DNA of 52,297 bases from Propionibacteriaceae bacterium (GCA_031261455.1 JAISJP010000021.1:1-52297); one strand, 5' to 3'. Shown: positions 27,550 to 37,327, counted from the stretch's first letter. The notes: a model not told the origin generated them from the sequence alone. Numbers and translations: made by a program.

Positions 27550-29010
27550 CTAACCGGTAACGGCCTGATGAATGCGCTGGGTCAGTTCGGTGACTTGGTT
27601 GTAGACGGTGCGTTGCTCGCGGAGCGAGTTCTTGATCTTGCGGTAGGCGTGCATCACCGTGGTGTGGTCTTTACCACCGAACTCTTGACCGATGCGCGGG
27701 AGCGAAAGGTCGGTCATTTCGCGGCAGAGGTACATGGCGATCTGGCGAGCGTTGACCAACGTCTGAGTGCGGGATGGGCCTGTGACGTCGTCAACACTGG
27801 TGCCAAAGTAGGCGGCAGTTTGTGTGATGATCGTGGCGACCGAGACGGGGGCGTGTTCGGAGGTGGGCAGCGTGTCACGCAAAACAGTACGAGCCATCTC
27901 GACATCCGGGTCGCAGCGGTTGAGGGACGCGAAAGCGCTGACGCGGATGAGCGCACCTTCGAGTTCGCGAATATTGGACTGCACGCGCGACGCGATGAAC
28001 TGCAACACAGGGTCGGGCACGGACAGGCGGTCAGCGATGCTCTTCTTCCGCAGGATCGCGACGCGAGTCTCAAGGTCGGGGGGTTGAATGTCTGTGATCA
28101 GTCCGGACTGGAAGCGAGAACGCAGGCGTTGTTCGAGGGCTTCGAGCGCTTGTGGGGGACGGTCGGACGTCATCACAATCTGTTTGTCGGCACTGTAGAG
28201 CGTGTTGAAGGTGTGGAAAAACTCTTCCTGCGTCTGCGTTTTGCCCTCGAGGAATTGAATGTCGTCAATCAGCAGCACGTCGACCTCGCGGTAGGCGCGA
28301 CGGAACGCGGGCATTTTGGCCTCTTGTACGGCGTTGATGAACTCGTTGGTCATCTGCTCGGTGGAGACGTAGCGCACGCGCAGACCGTGGTGCATCTGAA
28401 TAATGTAGTGACCGAGCGCGTGCAGCAGGTGCGTCTTACCGAGGCCGGAACCGCCGTAGATCAGTAGCGGGTTGTACGCCTTGCCGGGACCTTCGGCGAC
28501 AGCAAACGCGGCAGCGCGGGCAAACTTGTTGCTCTCGGCGGTGACGAAGTTCTCGAAGGTGTACTTGGGGTTCAACTGCGCTTGAATGAAGCGCTCTTCG
28601 CGTTCGCGGGTGGTGCGCTGTGCGCGACGGGACAGTTCGACGGGGCCGGTTGCCTCTGTGCCGGGGGGGACTAGCTCGTCCTCAAGTTCGGCGCTGAGCG
28701 GAATCTCGTCACCATAGGTGTCTTCCGGCTCGCCGAGGTCCAGTTCAAGACCGATTTCGACGCTGATAGCTAGGCTCATCTGTCGTTGGAAGATGTCAGA
28801 CAGCAACTCTTCAGTCTGGGGACGGTAGCGGGACTCGATGCGGTTTCGAGCAAACAAGCTTGCCACAGCGACCATGACGTGGGTGTCGTGCAAGGCCAGC
28901 GGTTTGGCACCGCGCAGCCACGCGCGGGCGGACGGGTCGGAGCGACGGAGCGTGGTTTTCCACGCGGATTCAAGAGACGGGGGCTCCTTGGGCGCAGGGG
29001 CGTCTGCCAT
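27550..29010 (-). CDS. dnaA: Chromosomal replication initiator DnaA
   Basis: 486 residues from ATG 29010 ([11 protein letters not shown]), which has a GGGAGG ribosome site; the longer frame to 29175 is upstream noise. Domain I is followed by an acidic linker, then the AAA+ domain ([22 protein letters not shown], Walker [16 protein letters not shown]) and the C-terminal DnaA-box-binding helix-turn-helix ([23 protein letters not shown]). It binds the boxes in the adjacent oriC and opens the duplex. It is transcribed away from rpmH. Confidence 0.98.
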   Translation of the reverse strand: MADAPAPKEPPSLESAWKTTLRRSDPSARAWLRGAKPLALHDTHVMVAVASLFARNRIESRYRPQTEELLSDIFQRQMSLAISVEIGLELDLGEPEDTYGDEIPLSAELEDELVPPGTEATGPVELSRRAQRTTREREERFIQAQLNPKYTFENFVTAESNKFARAAAFAVAEGPGKAYNPLLIYGGSGLGKTHLLHALGHYIIQMHHGLRVRYVSTEQMTNEFINAVQEAKMPAFRRAYREVDVLLIDDIQFLEGKTQTQEEFFHTFNTLYSADKQIVMTSDRPPQALEALEQRLRSRFQSGLITDIQPPDLETRVAILRKKSIADRLSVPDPVLQFIASRVQSNIRELEGALIRVSAFASLNRCDPDVEMARTVLRDTLPTSEHAPVSVATIITQTAAYFGTSVDDVTGPSRTQTLVNARQIAMYLCREMTDLSLPRIGQEFGGKDHTTVMHAYRKIKNSLREQRTVYNQVTELTQRIHQAVTG

Positions 29011-29361
29011 GACTAGCTGTCCTCCCCTCGCATAGATAGCAATGCTACGGTTTGGGCGCGCCTGAACGCAACCAGTTGAACAACTAATTTTTGACTGGTG
29101 TCGGCGTGTCACGCAGGCAGATGACTTGGGTGGAGTATTAGGGGATTTGTGCGTGGGTTGTGCGTGTGGGGGCACTCACTTTGGTTGACAACGGTTTTAA
29201 GGGGTAGAGTGATGAAGCCGTTGAGCGTCAGCGGCATTTCGTTGTGTCCCGTGTCATCATTTGTTTGATGTCCTGGGCCGCAAAGGCGAGATCTTTTTGA
29301 CAAATGAAGACAGCCCTTGAGTGTCAAGGGTTGTTTGACAGGTAACCTAAGGGGCACACAA
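29011..29361. promoter_or_regulatory. Divergent dnaA/rpmH promoter region
   Basis: 351 bp without a gene. Toward rpmH there are three TTGACA -35-like hexamers (29185-29190, 29297-29302, 29335-29340) and a palindrome CCCTTGA-GTG-TCAAGGG (29314-29330) just before the start. Matching -10 elements are weak. No perfect DnaA box was found, so dnaA autoregulation is not visible here. Confidence 0.45.
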
Positions 29362-29496
29362 GTGAAGCGGACATATCAGCCGAGCAATCGTCGTCGCAGC
29401 CGCGTGCATGGCTTCCGCGCACGGATGCGCACCCGCGCCGGTCGCGCCATCTTGGCCGCACGCCGTCGTAAGGGGCGTCAGGAACTCTCCGCCTAA
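29362..29496 (+). CDS. rpmH: 50S ribosomal protein L34
   Basis: 44 residues, very basic. It begins at a GTG and reads [18 protein letters not shown], the invariant L34 start, ending GRQELSA. It is a structural protein of the large ribosomal subunit. Its TAA stop directly abuts the rnpA ATG, so the two are co-transcribed as usual. The start codon is GTG rather than ATG. Confidence 0.97.
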   Translation: MKRTYQPSNRRRSRVHGFRARMRTRAGRAILAARRRKGRQELSA

Positions 29497-29853
29497 ATGC
29501 TCGACCGCTCCACTAGGTTGCGGTCCAGCAGGCAGTTCCAGCAGACCGTCAGAAGGGGCGTTCGAGTAGCGCGCCCCAGCCTTGTGTTGCATGGGGTCCG
29601 AAAAGGCGAAACGCCTAGTCAAGTAGGGTTTGTGGTGTCCAAAGCCGTGGGGGGTGCCGTTGTGCGCAATCGGGTAAAGCGCCAACTCCGCGCTCTGGTG
29701 CGCCCACTGGTGGCAGAAGTGCCCGTTGGTTTGGATGTTGTGGTGCGGGCGTTGCCCAGTGCCGCTGGTGGTGGTGCTCAGCTCGGTGATGATTTGGGCG
29801 GAGCTTGGGTTACGTTGATGCAACGTCTTGAAGTTGGCGGCGGCCACGTATGA
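29497..29853 (+). CDS. rnpA: Ribonuclease P protein component
   Basis: 118 residues. It assists the RNase P RNA in trimming tRNA 5' ends. The start MLDRSTRLRSSRQF and the RNR-type basic helix VVRNRVKRQLRAL are diagnostic. It overlaps yidD by 4 bp (ATGA). Confidence 0.95.
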   Translation: MLDRSTRLRSSRQFQQTVRRGVRVARPSLVLHGVRKGETPSQVGFVVSKAVGGAVVRNRVKRQLRALVRPLVAEVPVGLDVVVRALPSAAGGGAQLGDDLGGAWVTLMQRLEVGGGHV

Positions 29854-30281
29854 AATATGTACTGATCGGATTCGTTCGAGTTTGGCGCGCGGTGGTATCT
29901 CCGCTTTATGGCGCTAACGGCGACGTCTGTAAGTACTATCCGTCGTGCTCGGCCTATGGCTTGGAAGCGCTGCGAGTGCATGGAGCCATCAAGGGGACGT
30001 ATCTGATGGTGGCGCGGATTTTGCGGTGTAACCCTTGGTCCATGGGCGGAATTGATCCGGTGCCTGGCTCGGCGCTGGAAGCGGAGATTGTGGCAGAGCG
30101 AGCTGGCGAGGCGGCCGAGAAGGCAGGGCGAGCCGACATGGCCCAACGACGGGTTAATGTGGTTGATGGGTTTGCTGCTGAGTTGGCGGATCAATTGACC
30201 GAAATGAGAGACAGCCCGGAGTTTGCGGGCAGTGAGCAGGACGAGTGGGATGTTTCACGTGAAACATTTGCGTGCTGCTAG
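29850..30281 (+). CDS. yidD: Membrane protein insertion efficiency factor YidD with extended tail
   Basis: 143 residues. The N-terminal 80 residues are the YidD domain (YPSCSAYGLEALRVHGAIKG ... RCNPWSMGGIDPVP), a small membrane-associated helper encoded next to YidC. About 60 further residues, Ala/Glu-rich, follow, where many homologues end. The last codons run through a parS site, encoding DVSRETF before the stop. The tail may exist only because the centromere site was placed within the reading frame. Confidence 0.93.
   Translation: MKYVLIGFVRVWRAVVSPLYGANGDVCKYYPSCSAYGLEALRVHGAIKGTYLMVARILRCNPWSMGGIDPVPGSALEAEIVAERAGEAAEKAGRADMAQRRVNVVDGFAAELADQLTEMRDSPEFAGSEQDEWDVSRETFACC
30251..30266. 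other. parS site inside the 3' end of yidD
   Basis: An exact TGTTTCACGTGAAACA, read in the yidD frame as V-S-R-E-T. ParB nucleation site of the chromosome partition system encoded 3 kb downstream. Confidence 0.95.
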
Positions 30282-30315
30282 ACACGAGACATGTTAGTTA
30301 GTTAGAGAGACCACA

Positions 30316-31467
30316 ATGACTTTGATCCCCCTGATCGGCATAGCTGATATTGGCAACACAATCATGACGCCGTTCTACTGGCTGGTGTCAGGCATGATGG
30401 TGCTGTTCCAGAAGGCAGTGGCGCCCATCCTTGGTGCTGACCGCGGTGTCACTTGGCTGTTGGTCATTGTGATGATCATCGTGGTGCTGCGTAGCGCACT
30501 GCTGCCGCTGTACATCCGCTCGATCAAGTCGATGCGTGCCACCAGCGCCCTGCAACCGCAGATGGCCGAGATCCGCGAAAAGTACAAGAACGACCGCGAC
30601 AAGCAGTCCCGTGAGACCATGAAGCTGTACGAAGAGGCCGGGGTGTCTCCGTATGCTTCGTGTTTGCCGATGATCGGGCAGATGCCGGTGTTTATGGGCT
30701 TGTTTTGGGTTATCAACGGTGCTGCCCGCGCGGTGTGGGACCCAGAGCTGATCAATGAGGCCACCGGAGCACTGGGCGCATGGGCTACGCCGCCGAAGGG
30801 TACCTGGCTGGTTGACCGTCCCGAGTTGGTGGACAGCATTCAGAACTCCGACGTGTTCGGGGTGTCAGTGTCCTCAACGTTCCTGCCGCTGAACAGCTTC
30901 GGTGTGACGCAAGTGTTTATCATGATCCTGTTCGTCATCATGTCCAGCGTGATGATCTGGCAGCAGTGGTACACCATGAACCGCAACATGCAGCCGAGCG
31001 TGCTGGAAGGCCCGATGGGCAAGCAGCAGAAGATTATGATGTACCTGTTCCCGCTGATGTACCTCATCGGCGGCGGGGCCATCCCCATGGGCGTTATGTT
31101 CTACTGGTGCTGCTCCAATGTGTGGACCGCCGTGCAGCAGTGGTTCATGGTGCGTGCGTATCCCACGCCTGGCACGCCCGCGTACATCGACTGGGAAGAC
31201 CGCATGATCGCGGCTGGCAAGGACCCTCGTCAGATCGAGGAAGAGCGCCGCGAGCAGAACCGCAAGAACAACTCCAAGTCGATTACCGCCAAGATGGCTG
31301 CTCAGGCGCGTGAGGCAGAGGCGCGCGAGTTTTCCGCGCAGGCCACTGAGGGGGAGGGCGCACGCGCCAAGGTGTCGTCCATTGTTGAGCGAGAGGACTC
31401 TTCTGGCAAGAAGGTAATTGTGCGCTCGCAGCCGAAGGTGCAGTCGCGCGCTAAGCGCAAGAAGTAG
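30316..31467 (+). CDS. yidC: Membrane protein insertase YidC
   Basis: 383 residues. YidC/Oxa1 family with about five membrane segments. The conserved arginine lies in VVLRSALLPLYIRSIKSM, a cytoplasmic hairpin follows (MAEIREKYKNDRDKQ), and later helices include PVFMGLFWVINGAARA and PMGVMFYWCCSNVWTAVQQW. The basic C-terminal tail (SRAKRKK) is suited to ribosome contact. It inserts membrane proteins alone or with SecYEG and sits after yidD as usual. Confidence 0.97.
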   Translation: MTLIPLIGIADIGNTIMTPFYWLVSGMMVLFQKAVAPILGADRGVTWLLVIVMIIVVLRSALLPLYIRSIKSMRATSALQPQMAEIREKYKNDRDKQSRETMKLYEEAGVSPYASCLPMIGQMPVFMGLFWVINGAARAVWDPELINEATGALGAWATPPKGTWLVDRPELVDSIQNSDVFGVSVSSTFLPLNSFGVTQVFIMILFVIMSSVMIWQQWYTMNRNMQPSVLEGPMGKQQKIMMYLFPLMYLIGGGAIPMGVMFYWCCSNVWTAVQQWFMVRAYPTPGTPAYIDWEDRMIAAGKDPRQIEEERREQNRKNNSKSITAKMAAQAREAEAREFSAQATEGEGARAKVSSIVEREDSSGKKVIVRSQPKVQSRAKRKK

Positions 31468-31656
31468 ATGCCCGGCGGTGCGTTGCCGCTTGGGTGCTGA
31501 TCGCGCTCGGGTCTCGGACGAACAAGTCTGAGTTTGAGCTTGAGCGGCCCCAAGCAGAGCGCTCGGCACCAGGTGGCAACCTGCCAAACAAGTCTTGGGC
31601 CGCAACGCACACAAACAGTGCGGCCCCAACAATGAAGAGAGAGTGTAGCAAGACAG

Positions 31657-32154
31657 ATGAGCTTGACTGAGACTGAAAAGACCCGTCCGCCGGTTGACCT
31701 AGACGCGGAAGGCGAGATTGCCGCCGACTACCTTGAAGAGTTGCTCGACATCATCGACATGGATGGCGACATCGACACCTATACGGAGGGCGACCGCGCC
31801 CACGTGTCCGTGGTGACCGAGTCCGACATGCTGGTGGGCAAGAATGGCGAGGTGCTCGACGCCTTGCAGGAGTTGGCGCGCTTGGCCGTGCTCACAGACA
31901 CCGGTCGTCGCTCTCGCTTGATGCTGGACATTGCCGGATACCGAGACAAGCGGCGCAAAGAGTTGCAACTGCTGGCCCAGGACGCCGTCAACGAGGTGAA
32001 GGAGTCTGGAGAGCAGGTGCGCCTTGCTGCCATGAATCCGTTTGAGCGCAAGATTGTGCACGATGTGGTTGCCAACGCCGGATTGACCAGCGAGTCGGAG
32101 GGCGTTGAGCCGAACCGCCGCGTCGTAATTTCGCCTGCTGCCGACGCTGAGTAG
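31657..32154 (+). CDS. jag: KH/R3H domain RNA-binding protein (Jag)
   Basis: 165 residues. An acidic N-terminus leads to a KH-like segment ([19 protein letters not shown]) and a C-terminal R3H domain ([17 protein letters not shown]). The Jag N-terminal domain found in Firmicutes is absent, as in other Actinobacteria. It is thought to bind RNA and affect cell elongation. It starts at ATG 31657, 189 bp after yidC, and rsmG follows 2 bp after its stop. Confidence 0.95.
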   Translation: MSLTETEKTRPPVDLDAEGEIAADYLEELLDIIDMDGDIDTYTEGDRAHVSVVTESDMLVGKNGEVLDALQELARLAVLTDTGRRSRLMLDIAGYRDKRRKELQLLAQDAVNEVKESGEQVRLAAMNPFERKIVHDVVANAGLTSESEGVEPNRRVVISPAADAE

Positions 32155-32156
32155 GC

Positions 32157-33005
32157 GTGACTTTGGGTTGCGGTGTGGGTGTTGCTGCTGTGAGCGACAG
32201 CGACGTTGAACAGGCGAAGCTGGCTGCCTTTGGTGAGCGGCTTGGCCTTGCTGAGCGGTACGCAGACATCCTTACGACCACCGGCATCGAGTGGGGGCTG
32301 ATTGGGCCCTCCGAAGCGAGCCGCATATGGGATCGACACATCCTTAACTCGGTTGCGCTGGCAGAACTGATTGCCGCGAATGTTTCACGTGAAACATTCG
32401 ATGATGGGACTGGGGGCGTGGAGGCCACGGGCAGCGGTGGTGTTACTGCGGCCCCAAACACGAGCGAACTGATAGTTGGAGATGGTTCGCGACAGACGTT
32501 AGTCAATCCTGGGGCTGGTGCGCACAGTAGGGCCGCCGCAAACTCGGGTGGCGATACCTCTTCCGAGCGCACACCGTCAGATGTTTCACGTGAAACATCC
32601 GTGATTGATGTGGGGAGTGGCGCGGGGCTGCCCGGCATCCCGCTGGCTATTGCCCGTCCTGACCTGCGCATCACACTGCTGGAACCGCTGCTGCGCCGGG
32701 CTACATTCTTGGCTGAAACCCTTGTGGAACTGCAACTCGACGATGTGGCGGTGGTTCGTGCCCGCGCCGAGGATCACAAACAGACTTACGACTACGTGGT
32801 GTGCCGTGCCGTTGCGCCGTTGGAGAAGCTGCTGAAGTGGTGTCTGCCGCTGCTCAACACCGGTGGCACACTGCTAGCCCTCAAGGGAGAATCTGCGTAC
32901 CGCGAGATAGAGGATGCCGCGAGCTTCTTGGCGAAGAGGGGCTTAGTTGCTGAAGTGGGTGCTGCAGAGGCGGCCACAGTCATCCGGGTCACGACCAGAC
33001 GCTAA
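32157..33005 (+). CDS. rsmG: 16S rRNA (guanine-N7) methyltransferase RsmG with inserted segment
   Basis: 282 residues. It methylates G527 of 16S rRNA using SAM; the SAM loop is [20 protein letters not shown], and the [33 protein letters not shown] start is typical. Odd: between [14 protein letters not shown] and [14 protein letters not shown] lies a stretch of about 65 residues, Gly/Ser/Thr/Ala-rich and apparently disordered, where homologues have only a few residues. Both ends of the insertion are encoded by exact parS sites in the same frame. The catalytic core appears intact. Start GTG 32157; GTG 32190 is an alternative. Confidence 0.95.
   Translation: MTLGCGVGVAAVSDSDVEQAKLAAFGERLGLAERYADILTTTGIEWGLIGPSEASRIWDRHILNSVALAELIAANVSRETFDDGTGGVEATGSGGVTAAPNTSELIVGDGSRQTLVNPGAGAHSRAAANSGGDTSSERTPSDVSRETSVIDVGSGAGLPGIPLAIARPDLRITLLEPLLRRATFLAETLVELQLDDVAVVRARAEDHKQTYDYVVCRAVAPLEKLLKWCLPLLNTGGTLLALKGESAYREIEDAASFLAKRGLVAEVGAAEAATVIRVTTRR
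32381..32396. other. parS site inside rsmG (first)
   Basis: An exact TGTTTCACGTGAAACA, encoding V-S-R-E-T at the left edge of the rsmG insertion. Confidence 0.95.
32582..32597. other. parS site inside rsmG (second)
   Basis: An exact TGTTTCACGTGAAACA, encoding V-S-R-E-T at the right edge of the insertion, 201 bp from the first (a multiple of three). Confidence 0.95.
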
Positions 33006-33413
33006 CGCTGGGCTGCACCGGGACGGCTCGGCGCGGATGGCGCACTTCGGAGGGCCAAGGCATTTCCGAGGCGGTCTCTGAATAAGAGTTTCCACCTGGC
33101 CCAAGTACAGACGCTCGATACAGCCACGCTTGTCGGGGTTATGAGAGGACGCTAACACTGCGGTGTGCTGGGGTAGCCCACGCAGAAGGCCGTATGTGAG
33201 TTATGCCCATGGACGGCACCACCGGGATGGTCCATGCAGACGGCGGCGCATGGGACGTTGTGATGCAGACAACAAACAGATGCCAAAGCGTCTCCCGACA
33301 TGCCAACTTGTTGCCAGTTTCGGCAATGTGTTGTCCGAGAGCCACTGGGCATTGCCAACCAACGACGCCGCAGGGTATCGTGAGTGAGCATCCTTCGGGA
33401 TGCCGAGAGACAA
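33006..33413. other. Intergenic gap rsmG-parA
   Basis: About 408 bp with no supported gene on either strand. Near parA it holds a small hairpin GCATCC-TTCG-GGATGC (33388-33403) with a cUUCGg tetraloop, which could lie in the parAB leader, followed by a parS site. Confidence 0.5.
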
Positions 33414-33429
33414 TGTTTCACGTGAAACA
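33414..33429. other. parS site in the parA leader
   Basis: An exact TGTTTCACGTGAAACA ending 11 bp before the parA start and next to its ribosome site (AGGGGAG). It is well placed for ParB to influence parAB expression. Confidence 0.95.
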
Positions 33430-33440
33430 ATAGGGGAGTA

Positions 33441-34352
33441 ATGAGCACTCTGAGTGAGACAGAAGAGCTGTATCCGCAGTCGGATCCGGACGTTCCGCGC
33501 GCCCGGCGCGGAGACGACGAGGAGTTGCCGACCATCAATATCGATACTTCCGTGTTGCCGCAACCGGCACACACTCGGGTGATGGTGGTCGCCAACCAGA
33601 AGGGTGGGGTGGGCAAAACCACCACTTCCGTGAACATCGCGGTTGGACTGGCTCAGGGCGGCCTGAAGGTGCTCGTGGTTGATCTCGACCCACAAGGCAA
33701 CGCCTCCACGGCCCTCGGGGTATCCCACTCCGCAGGTACCCGCGGAACCTACGAAGCAGTCATCTCCGGCGTCCCCATCGCAGATATGGTTGTGGGCTCG
33801 CCCGAGAACTCCTCCATCGGGGTGCTTCCTGCCACCGTCGATCTTGCTGCAGCCGAACTGCAACTGTCAGCCATGCCGGGGCGCGAACGCCGCCTGGCGC
33901 GCGCCTTGCAGGAGTTTCTAGCAACCACCTACGTGGACTACGTCATCATCGACTGTCCGCCGTCACTCGGCTTGCTGACCGTCAACGCGTTTGTGGCCGC
34001 CCAGGAGGTGCTGCTGCCCATTCAGTGCGAGTACTATGCGCTGGAGGGCGTCTCGCAGTTGCTGAACTCCATTGGTTTGGTGCAGGCCAACCTGAATCCG
34101 TATCTAAAAATCACCACAGTGCTGCTCACTATGTTCGACGCCCGCACCCGACTGTCCACTCAGGTGGCTGACGAGGTGCGTGCCCACTTCCCGCAGCAGA
34201 CACTAACCACTGTCGTTCCGCGCTCCGTCCGCGTGTCGGAAGCGCCGTCCTATGGGCAGAGCGTGTTGACCTACGAGCCTCGGTCGGTAGGAGCCAACAC
34301 CTATCGCTCGGCGGCTGCCGAGATCGCAATCCGTGGCGCAAACATCGCGTGA
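33441..34352 (+). CDS. parA: Chromosome partitioning ATPase ParA
   Basis: 303 residues. A deviant Walker A ATPase: ANQKGGVGKTTTSVNIA (about residues 51-67), VVDLDPQGNASTALG, and VDYVIIDCPPSLGLL. About 45 variable residues precede the core. ATP-bound ParA moves ParB-parS complexes apart during segregation. It starts at ATG 33441. parB follows after a 91-bp gap. Confidence 0.96.
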   Translation: MSTLSETEELYPQSDPDVPRARRGDDEELPTINIDTSVLPQPAHTRVMVVANQKGGVGKTTTSVNIAVGLAQGGLKVLVVDLDPQGNASTALGVSHSAGTRGTYEAVISGVPIADMVVGSPENSSIGVLPATVDLAAAELQLSAMPGRERRLARALQEFLATTYVDYVIIDCPPSLGLLTVNAFVAAQEVLLPIQCEYYALEGVSQLLNSIGLVQANLNPYLKITTVLLTMFDARTRLSTQVADEVRAHFPQQTLTTVVPRSVRVSEAPSYGQSVLTYEPRSVGANTYRSAAAEIAIRGANIA

Positions 34353-34443
34353 CAAACCCCATGTTTGCTGGCTGCACACCCGTCGCCGGTGACACGTAGC
34401 AACAACTGAACACAACGAAACCGACTCACAGGAGGTAATTGAG

Positions 34444-35361
34444 ATGGCAACACGACCGAAGGGTCTGGGCAGGGGCCTTGGCGAACTGTTCCTGAACACG
34501 GACAACGAGACGTCAGTTTCGCGCGCCATCGACACGGCTGTCGGTTTCTCGTCCTCAGCTGGTATTGGCGACGGCAGTTGGTTCGAGGAGATTCCGGTTA
34601 TAGCCATCTCCACCAATCCGCTGCAACCGCGCCAGGTCTTTGACGACGACGAGTTGGCCGAGTTGGCTGCATCCATAGCTGACGTCGGCCTGCTGCAGCC
34701 CATCGTGGTGCGCCCCCACGGTGAGGGCTACGAACTGGTGATGGGTGAACGCCGCCTCCGCGCCCACCGCCTAGCGCACATCGACGTCATTCCTGCCATT
34801 GTGCGCGCCACGGACGACGACGCCCTGCTCCGCGACGCCCTGTTTGAGAACCTGCACCGCGTCCAGTTGAACCCCATCGAAGAGGCGGCTGCGTATCAGC
34901 AACTGCTCGACGACTTTGGGGGCACCCAGGAGGAGTTGGCCACCCGCTTGCACAAGTCCCGCCCGCACATCTCCAACACCATTCGTCTGCTCAGATTGGC
35001 CCCGAGTTTGCAGCGCAAGGTTGCATCTGGTGTGCTCTCTGCCGGTCATGCCCGGGCATTGGTCGGCCTAAACGATGCTGCCGCTCAGGAAAGACTGGCG
35101 GAGCGGATCGTCGCTGAAGGCCTCTCAGTCCGCAGCACCGAAGAGCTAATTGCGCTAGGCGAAACTGGCTCTGACAAGCCAGAACGCACGGAGAAGGCCC
35201 CGAAGGAGAGCGACCCAGAGGTCGCCCAGTTGGTCGCCAATGTCTCAGACGCCCTCGACACTCGCGTCACCGTCACTGTCGGCAAGAACAAAGGCAGATT
35301 GGTAATCGAGTTCGCCGACATCGACGACCTAGCCCGCATCACCCGGGCAATCGCCGGCTAG
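34444..35361 (+). CDS. parB: Chromosome partitioning protein ParB
   Basis: 305 residues. The N-terminal CTP-binding domain shows IAISTNPLQPRQVF and VMGERRLRAHRLA. The helix-turn-helix that reads parS is TQEELATRLHKSRPHISNTIRLLRL, and the C-terminal dimer region ends in GRLVIEFADIDDLARI. It starts MATRPKGLGRGLGELF with GGAGGT upstream. It nucleates on the five parS sites found between 24.1 and 33.4 kb and spreads as a clamp. Confidence 0.97.
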   Translation: MATRPKGLGRGLGELFLNTDNETSVSRAIDTAVGFSSSAGIGDGSWFEEIPVIAISTNPLQPRQVFDDDELAELAASIADVGLLQPIVVRPHGEGYELVMGERRLRAHRLAHIDVIPAIVRATDDDALLRDALFENLHRVQLNPIEEAAAYQQLLDDFGGTQEELATRLHKSRPHISNTIRLLRLAPSLQRKVASGVLSAGHARALVGLNDAAAQERLAERIVAEGLSVRSTEELIALGETGSDKPERTEKAPKESDPEVAQLVANVSDALDTRVTVTVGKNKGRLVIEFADIDDLARITRAIAG

Positions 35362-35456
35362 TCGGTTACGCGCTGCGCGCCCGGCGGAGTGGCCTTGCAG
35401 AGGTCGTTCCACGCAATGGACCCGCGGCTCCACGCAGGCTGATCCCATTCCATGCA

Positions 35457-35472
35457 GACGCGAAATCGCGTC
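35457..35472 (-). terminator. Short hairpin between parB and uracil permease
   Basis: GACGCGA-AA-TCGCGTC, 7-bp arms, 11 bp past the permease stop in a convergent gap. It may serve as a terminator, though it lacks a T-run. Confidence 0.3.
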
Positions 35473-35483
35473 GCGACTGTGTC

Positions 35484-36836
35484 CTAGACTTCAGACTCTT
35501 CTGCGTCGACAGGGACCACGTCTACCGATGCGGGGGATGCGACTTCGCCGCCGTCGGAGCCGGTTAGCTTCGCGATGCCAGTTAGCACGTGGTAGAAGAT
35601 GATCGCGCCGAACGAACCGACTGCGATTCCGCCGAGCACGATGTCATCAGCGGTGTTGGTGGGGTCCGCGCCCTGGCTGATAGTGAACGTGAAATCGGCG
35701 ATTCCGGCGATCAGGGCGACCGCTGCGGTGAGCAGGTTGGCGGATTTGCCAAAGTCAACGTGATTCTCAATCCAGATGCGCGCGCCGAGCAGGCCGATCA
35801 TGCCGTAAAGCACGGTGCCAGCGCCGCCGAGCACGCCGCCCGGAATTGTGTTGATGAGCGCACCAAACTTGGGGCAGATGGACAGCACCAGTGCGGTAAC
35901 GGCGGCAACCCAATAGACAGCAGTGGAGTACACCTTGGTGGCGGCCATGACGCCGATGTTCTCGGCATAAGTGGTGGTGCCGGAGCCGCCGCCCAGACCA
36001 GCAAAGATGGTCGCCAGACCATCAGCAAACAGGGCGCGACCAGTCAGGTCGTCCATGTTCTTGCCAGTCATCAGCGCCACTGACTTCACGTGCCCAACGT
36101 TCTCAGCGATCAGCGCGAACACAACAGGCACGAACACCAGCACCACAGAGAAGTTGACTGTCGGCGTCTGGAACTGCGGCAGGCCCAACCAGCCAGCTTC
36201 CTTGACGGCGTCAAAACTAACCTGTCCCTGTGCGAAGGCGGCAAGGTAACCGATGATGACACCGATCAGGATGGACAGGCGGCCAATCATGCCCTTGAAC
36301 AGCACCGTGACCAGCAGAATCGACACCACGGTGATGCCAGCGGTCAGCGGCTGCACCATGAAGTTGTTCTTCGCGGCTGGTGCTAGGTTGAAGCCGATAA
36401 GCATCACGATTGTGCCTGTGACTACGGGTGGCATCGCCTTGTCAATCCAAGACGCCCCCAAGAACTGCACCGCCAAGCCTACGAGGGCCAGCAGCACGCC
36501 AGCACACAGCACGCCGAACAGCGCCGAACCAAAGTCCCCATTGGCACCCTTCGCCGCCGCGATGGGCGCGAGGAACGCAAACGACGACCCTAGGTAGGAC
36601 GGCAGCCGGTTGCCGGTGACAATCAGGAAAGTGAACGTGCCGATAGCCGAGAAGAACAAGGTGGTGGACGGCGGGAACCCGGTGATCACCGGCACCAGGA
36701 ACGTAGCGCCAAACATGGCAACCACATGCTGCATGCCCATACCAATAGTCCGAGGCCAAGTGATGCGTTCATCGGGCGCGACAACCTCGCCCGAAGCAAT
36801 ATTCTTGCCATCGCCGTGTAATTTCCAGATGCTCAT
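35484..36836 (-). CDS. Uracil permease (NCS2/UraA family)
   Basis: 450 residues, multi-helix. Nucleobase-cation symporter-2 features: MGMQHVVAMFGATFLVP (first helix with the QH motif), ALIAENVGHVKSVALMTG (the conserved glutamate helix), FADGLATIFAGLGGGSGTTTYAENIGVMA, and a late conserved region TIPGGVLGGAG. These match uracil/xanthine carriers, with the E-N-x-G-H and T-T-Y-A-E-N-I-G-V patterns closest to UraA. It would import uracil with protons for salvage. It stands alone on the minus strand, converging on parB. Confidence 0.92.
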   Translation of the reverse strand: MSIWKLHGDGKNIASGEVVAPDERITWPRTIGMGMQHVVAMFGATFLVPVITGFPPSTTLFFSAIGTFTFLIVTGNRLPSYLGSSFAFLAPIAAAKGANGDFGSALFGVLCAGVLLALVGLAVQFLGASWIDKAMPPVVTGTIVMLIGFNLAPAAKNNFMVQPLTAGITVVSILLVTVLFKGMIGRLSILIGVIIGYLAAFAQGQVSFDAVKEAGWLGLPQFQTPTVNFSVVLVFVPVVFALIAENVGHVKSVALMTGKNMDDLTGRALFADGLATIFAGLGGGSGTTTYAENIGVMAATKVYSTAVYWVAAVTALVLSICPKFGALINTIPGGVLGGAGTVLYGMIGLLGARIWIENHVDFGKSANLLTAAVALIAGIADFTFTISQGADPTNTADDIVLGGIAVGSFGAIIFYHVLTGIAKLTGSDGGEVASPASVDVVPVDAEESEV

Positions 36837-37063
36837 AATTCCCCTAAGCTCAAGTGCGTACGCCTCGTAAGAGTCTAGGTCCAGATGGGCCCCACCCGCG
36901 CCAATTGCCCACGGCGTGGCGTGAGTCGCTTTCCGTTTCCAAGATGGCAGGTGTTCGCGTCACGGAGCAGTCGAGGCAAGTTGAGTGGACAATCGGCATT
37001 TCGGCACGAACGAGCGCCGAGTGCAGGTCAATGTAGAACAATGTCAGACGCAGGTGATACTAT

Positions 37064-37327
37064 GTGCTTGTGACAGTGAGTGTGCGGGAGTTGAATCAGA
37101 ACACTTCGGCGGTGCTGCAACGGGCGGAGGCGGGAGAGAGTCTGATCATCTCGTCGCACGGGCGTCCGGTGGCGCGGCTCATTCCCTTTGTGGCGGAAGG
37201 GGCGTTTCAGGCGTTGGTGGCGGCTGGGCAGGTCATCCTGCCGCAGCCAAGGGGGGAGTGGAATCCGCTCAGCCTTGGCTGCGACGTCGACGAACTGCTG
37301 GCATTCGAGCGCAGTGAGGCGCTGTGA
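37064..37327 (+). CDS. Phd/YefM-type antitoxin
   Basis: 87 residues. The N-terminal DNA-binding half VSVRELNQNTSAVLQRAEAGESLIISSHGRPVARLIP is the Phd/YefM signature, and the C-terminal half (DVDELLAFERSEAL) should wrap the toxin. It starts at GTG 37064 or GTG 37070 (VTVSVRELN). A GATACT -10-like element directly before it hints at a very short leader. It overlaps the toxin gene by 4 bp. Pairing of a Phd-type antitoxin with a PIN toxin is common. Confidence 0.9.
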   Translation: MLVTVSVRELNQNTSAVLQRAEAGESLIISSHGRPVARLIPFVAEGAFQALVAAGQVILPQPRGEWNPLSLGCDVDELLAFERSEAL

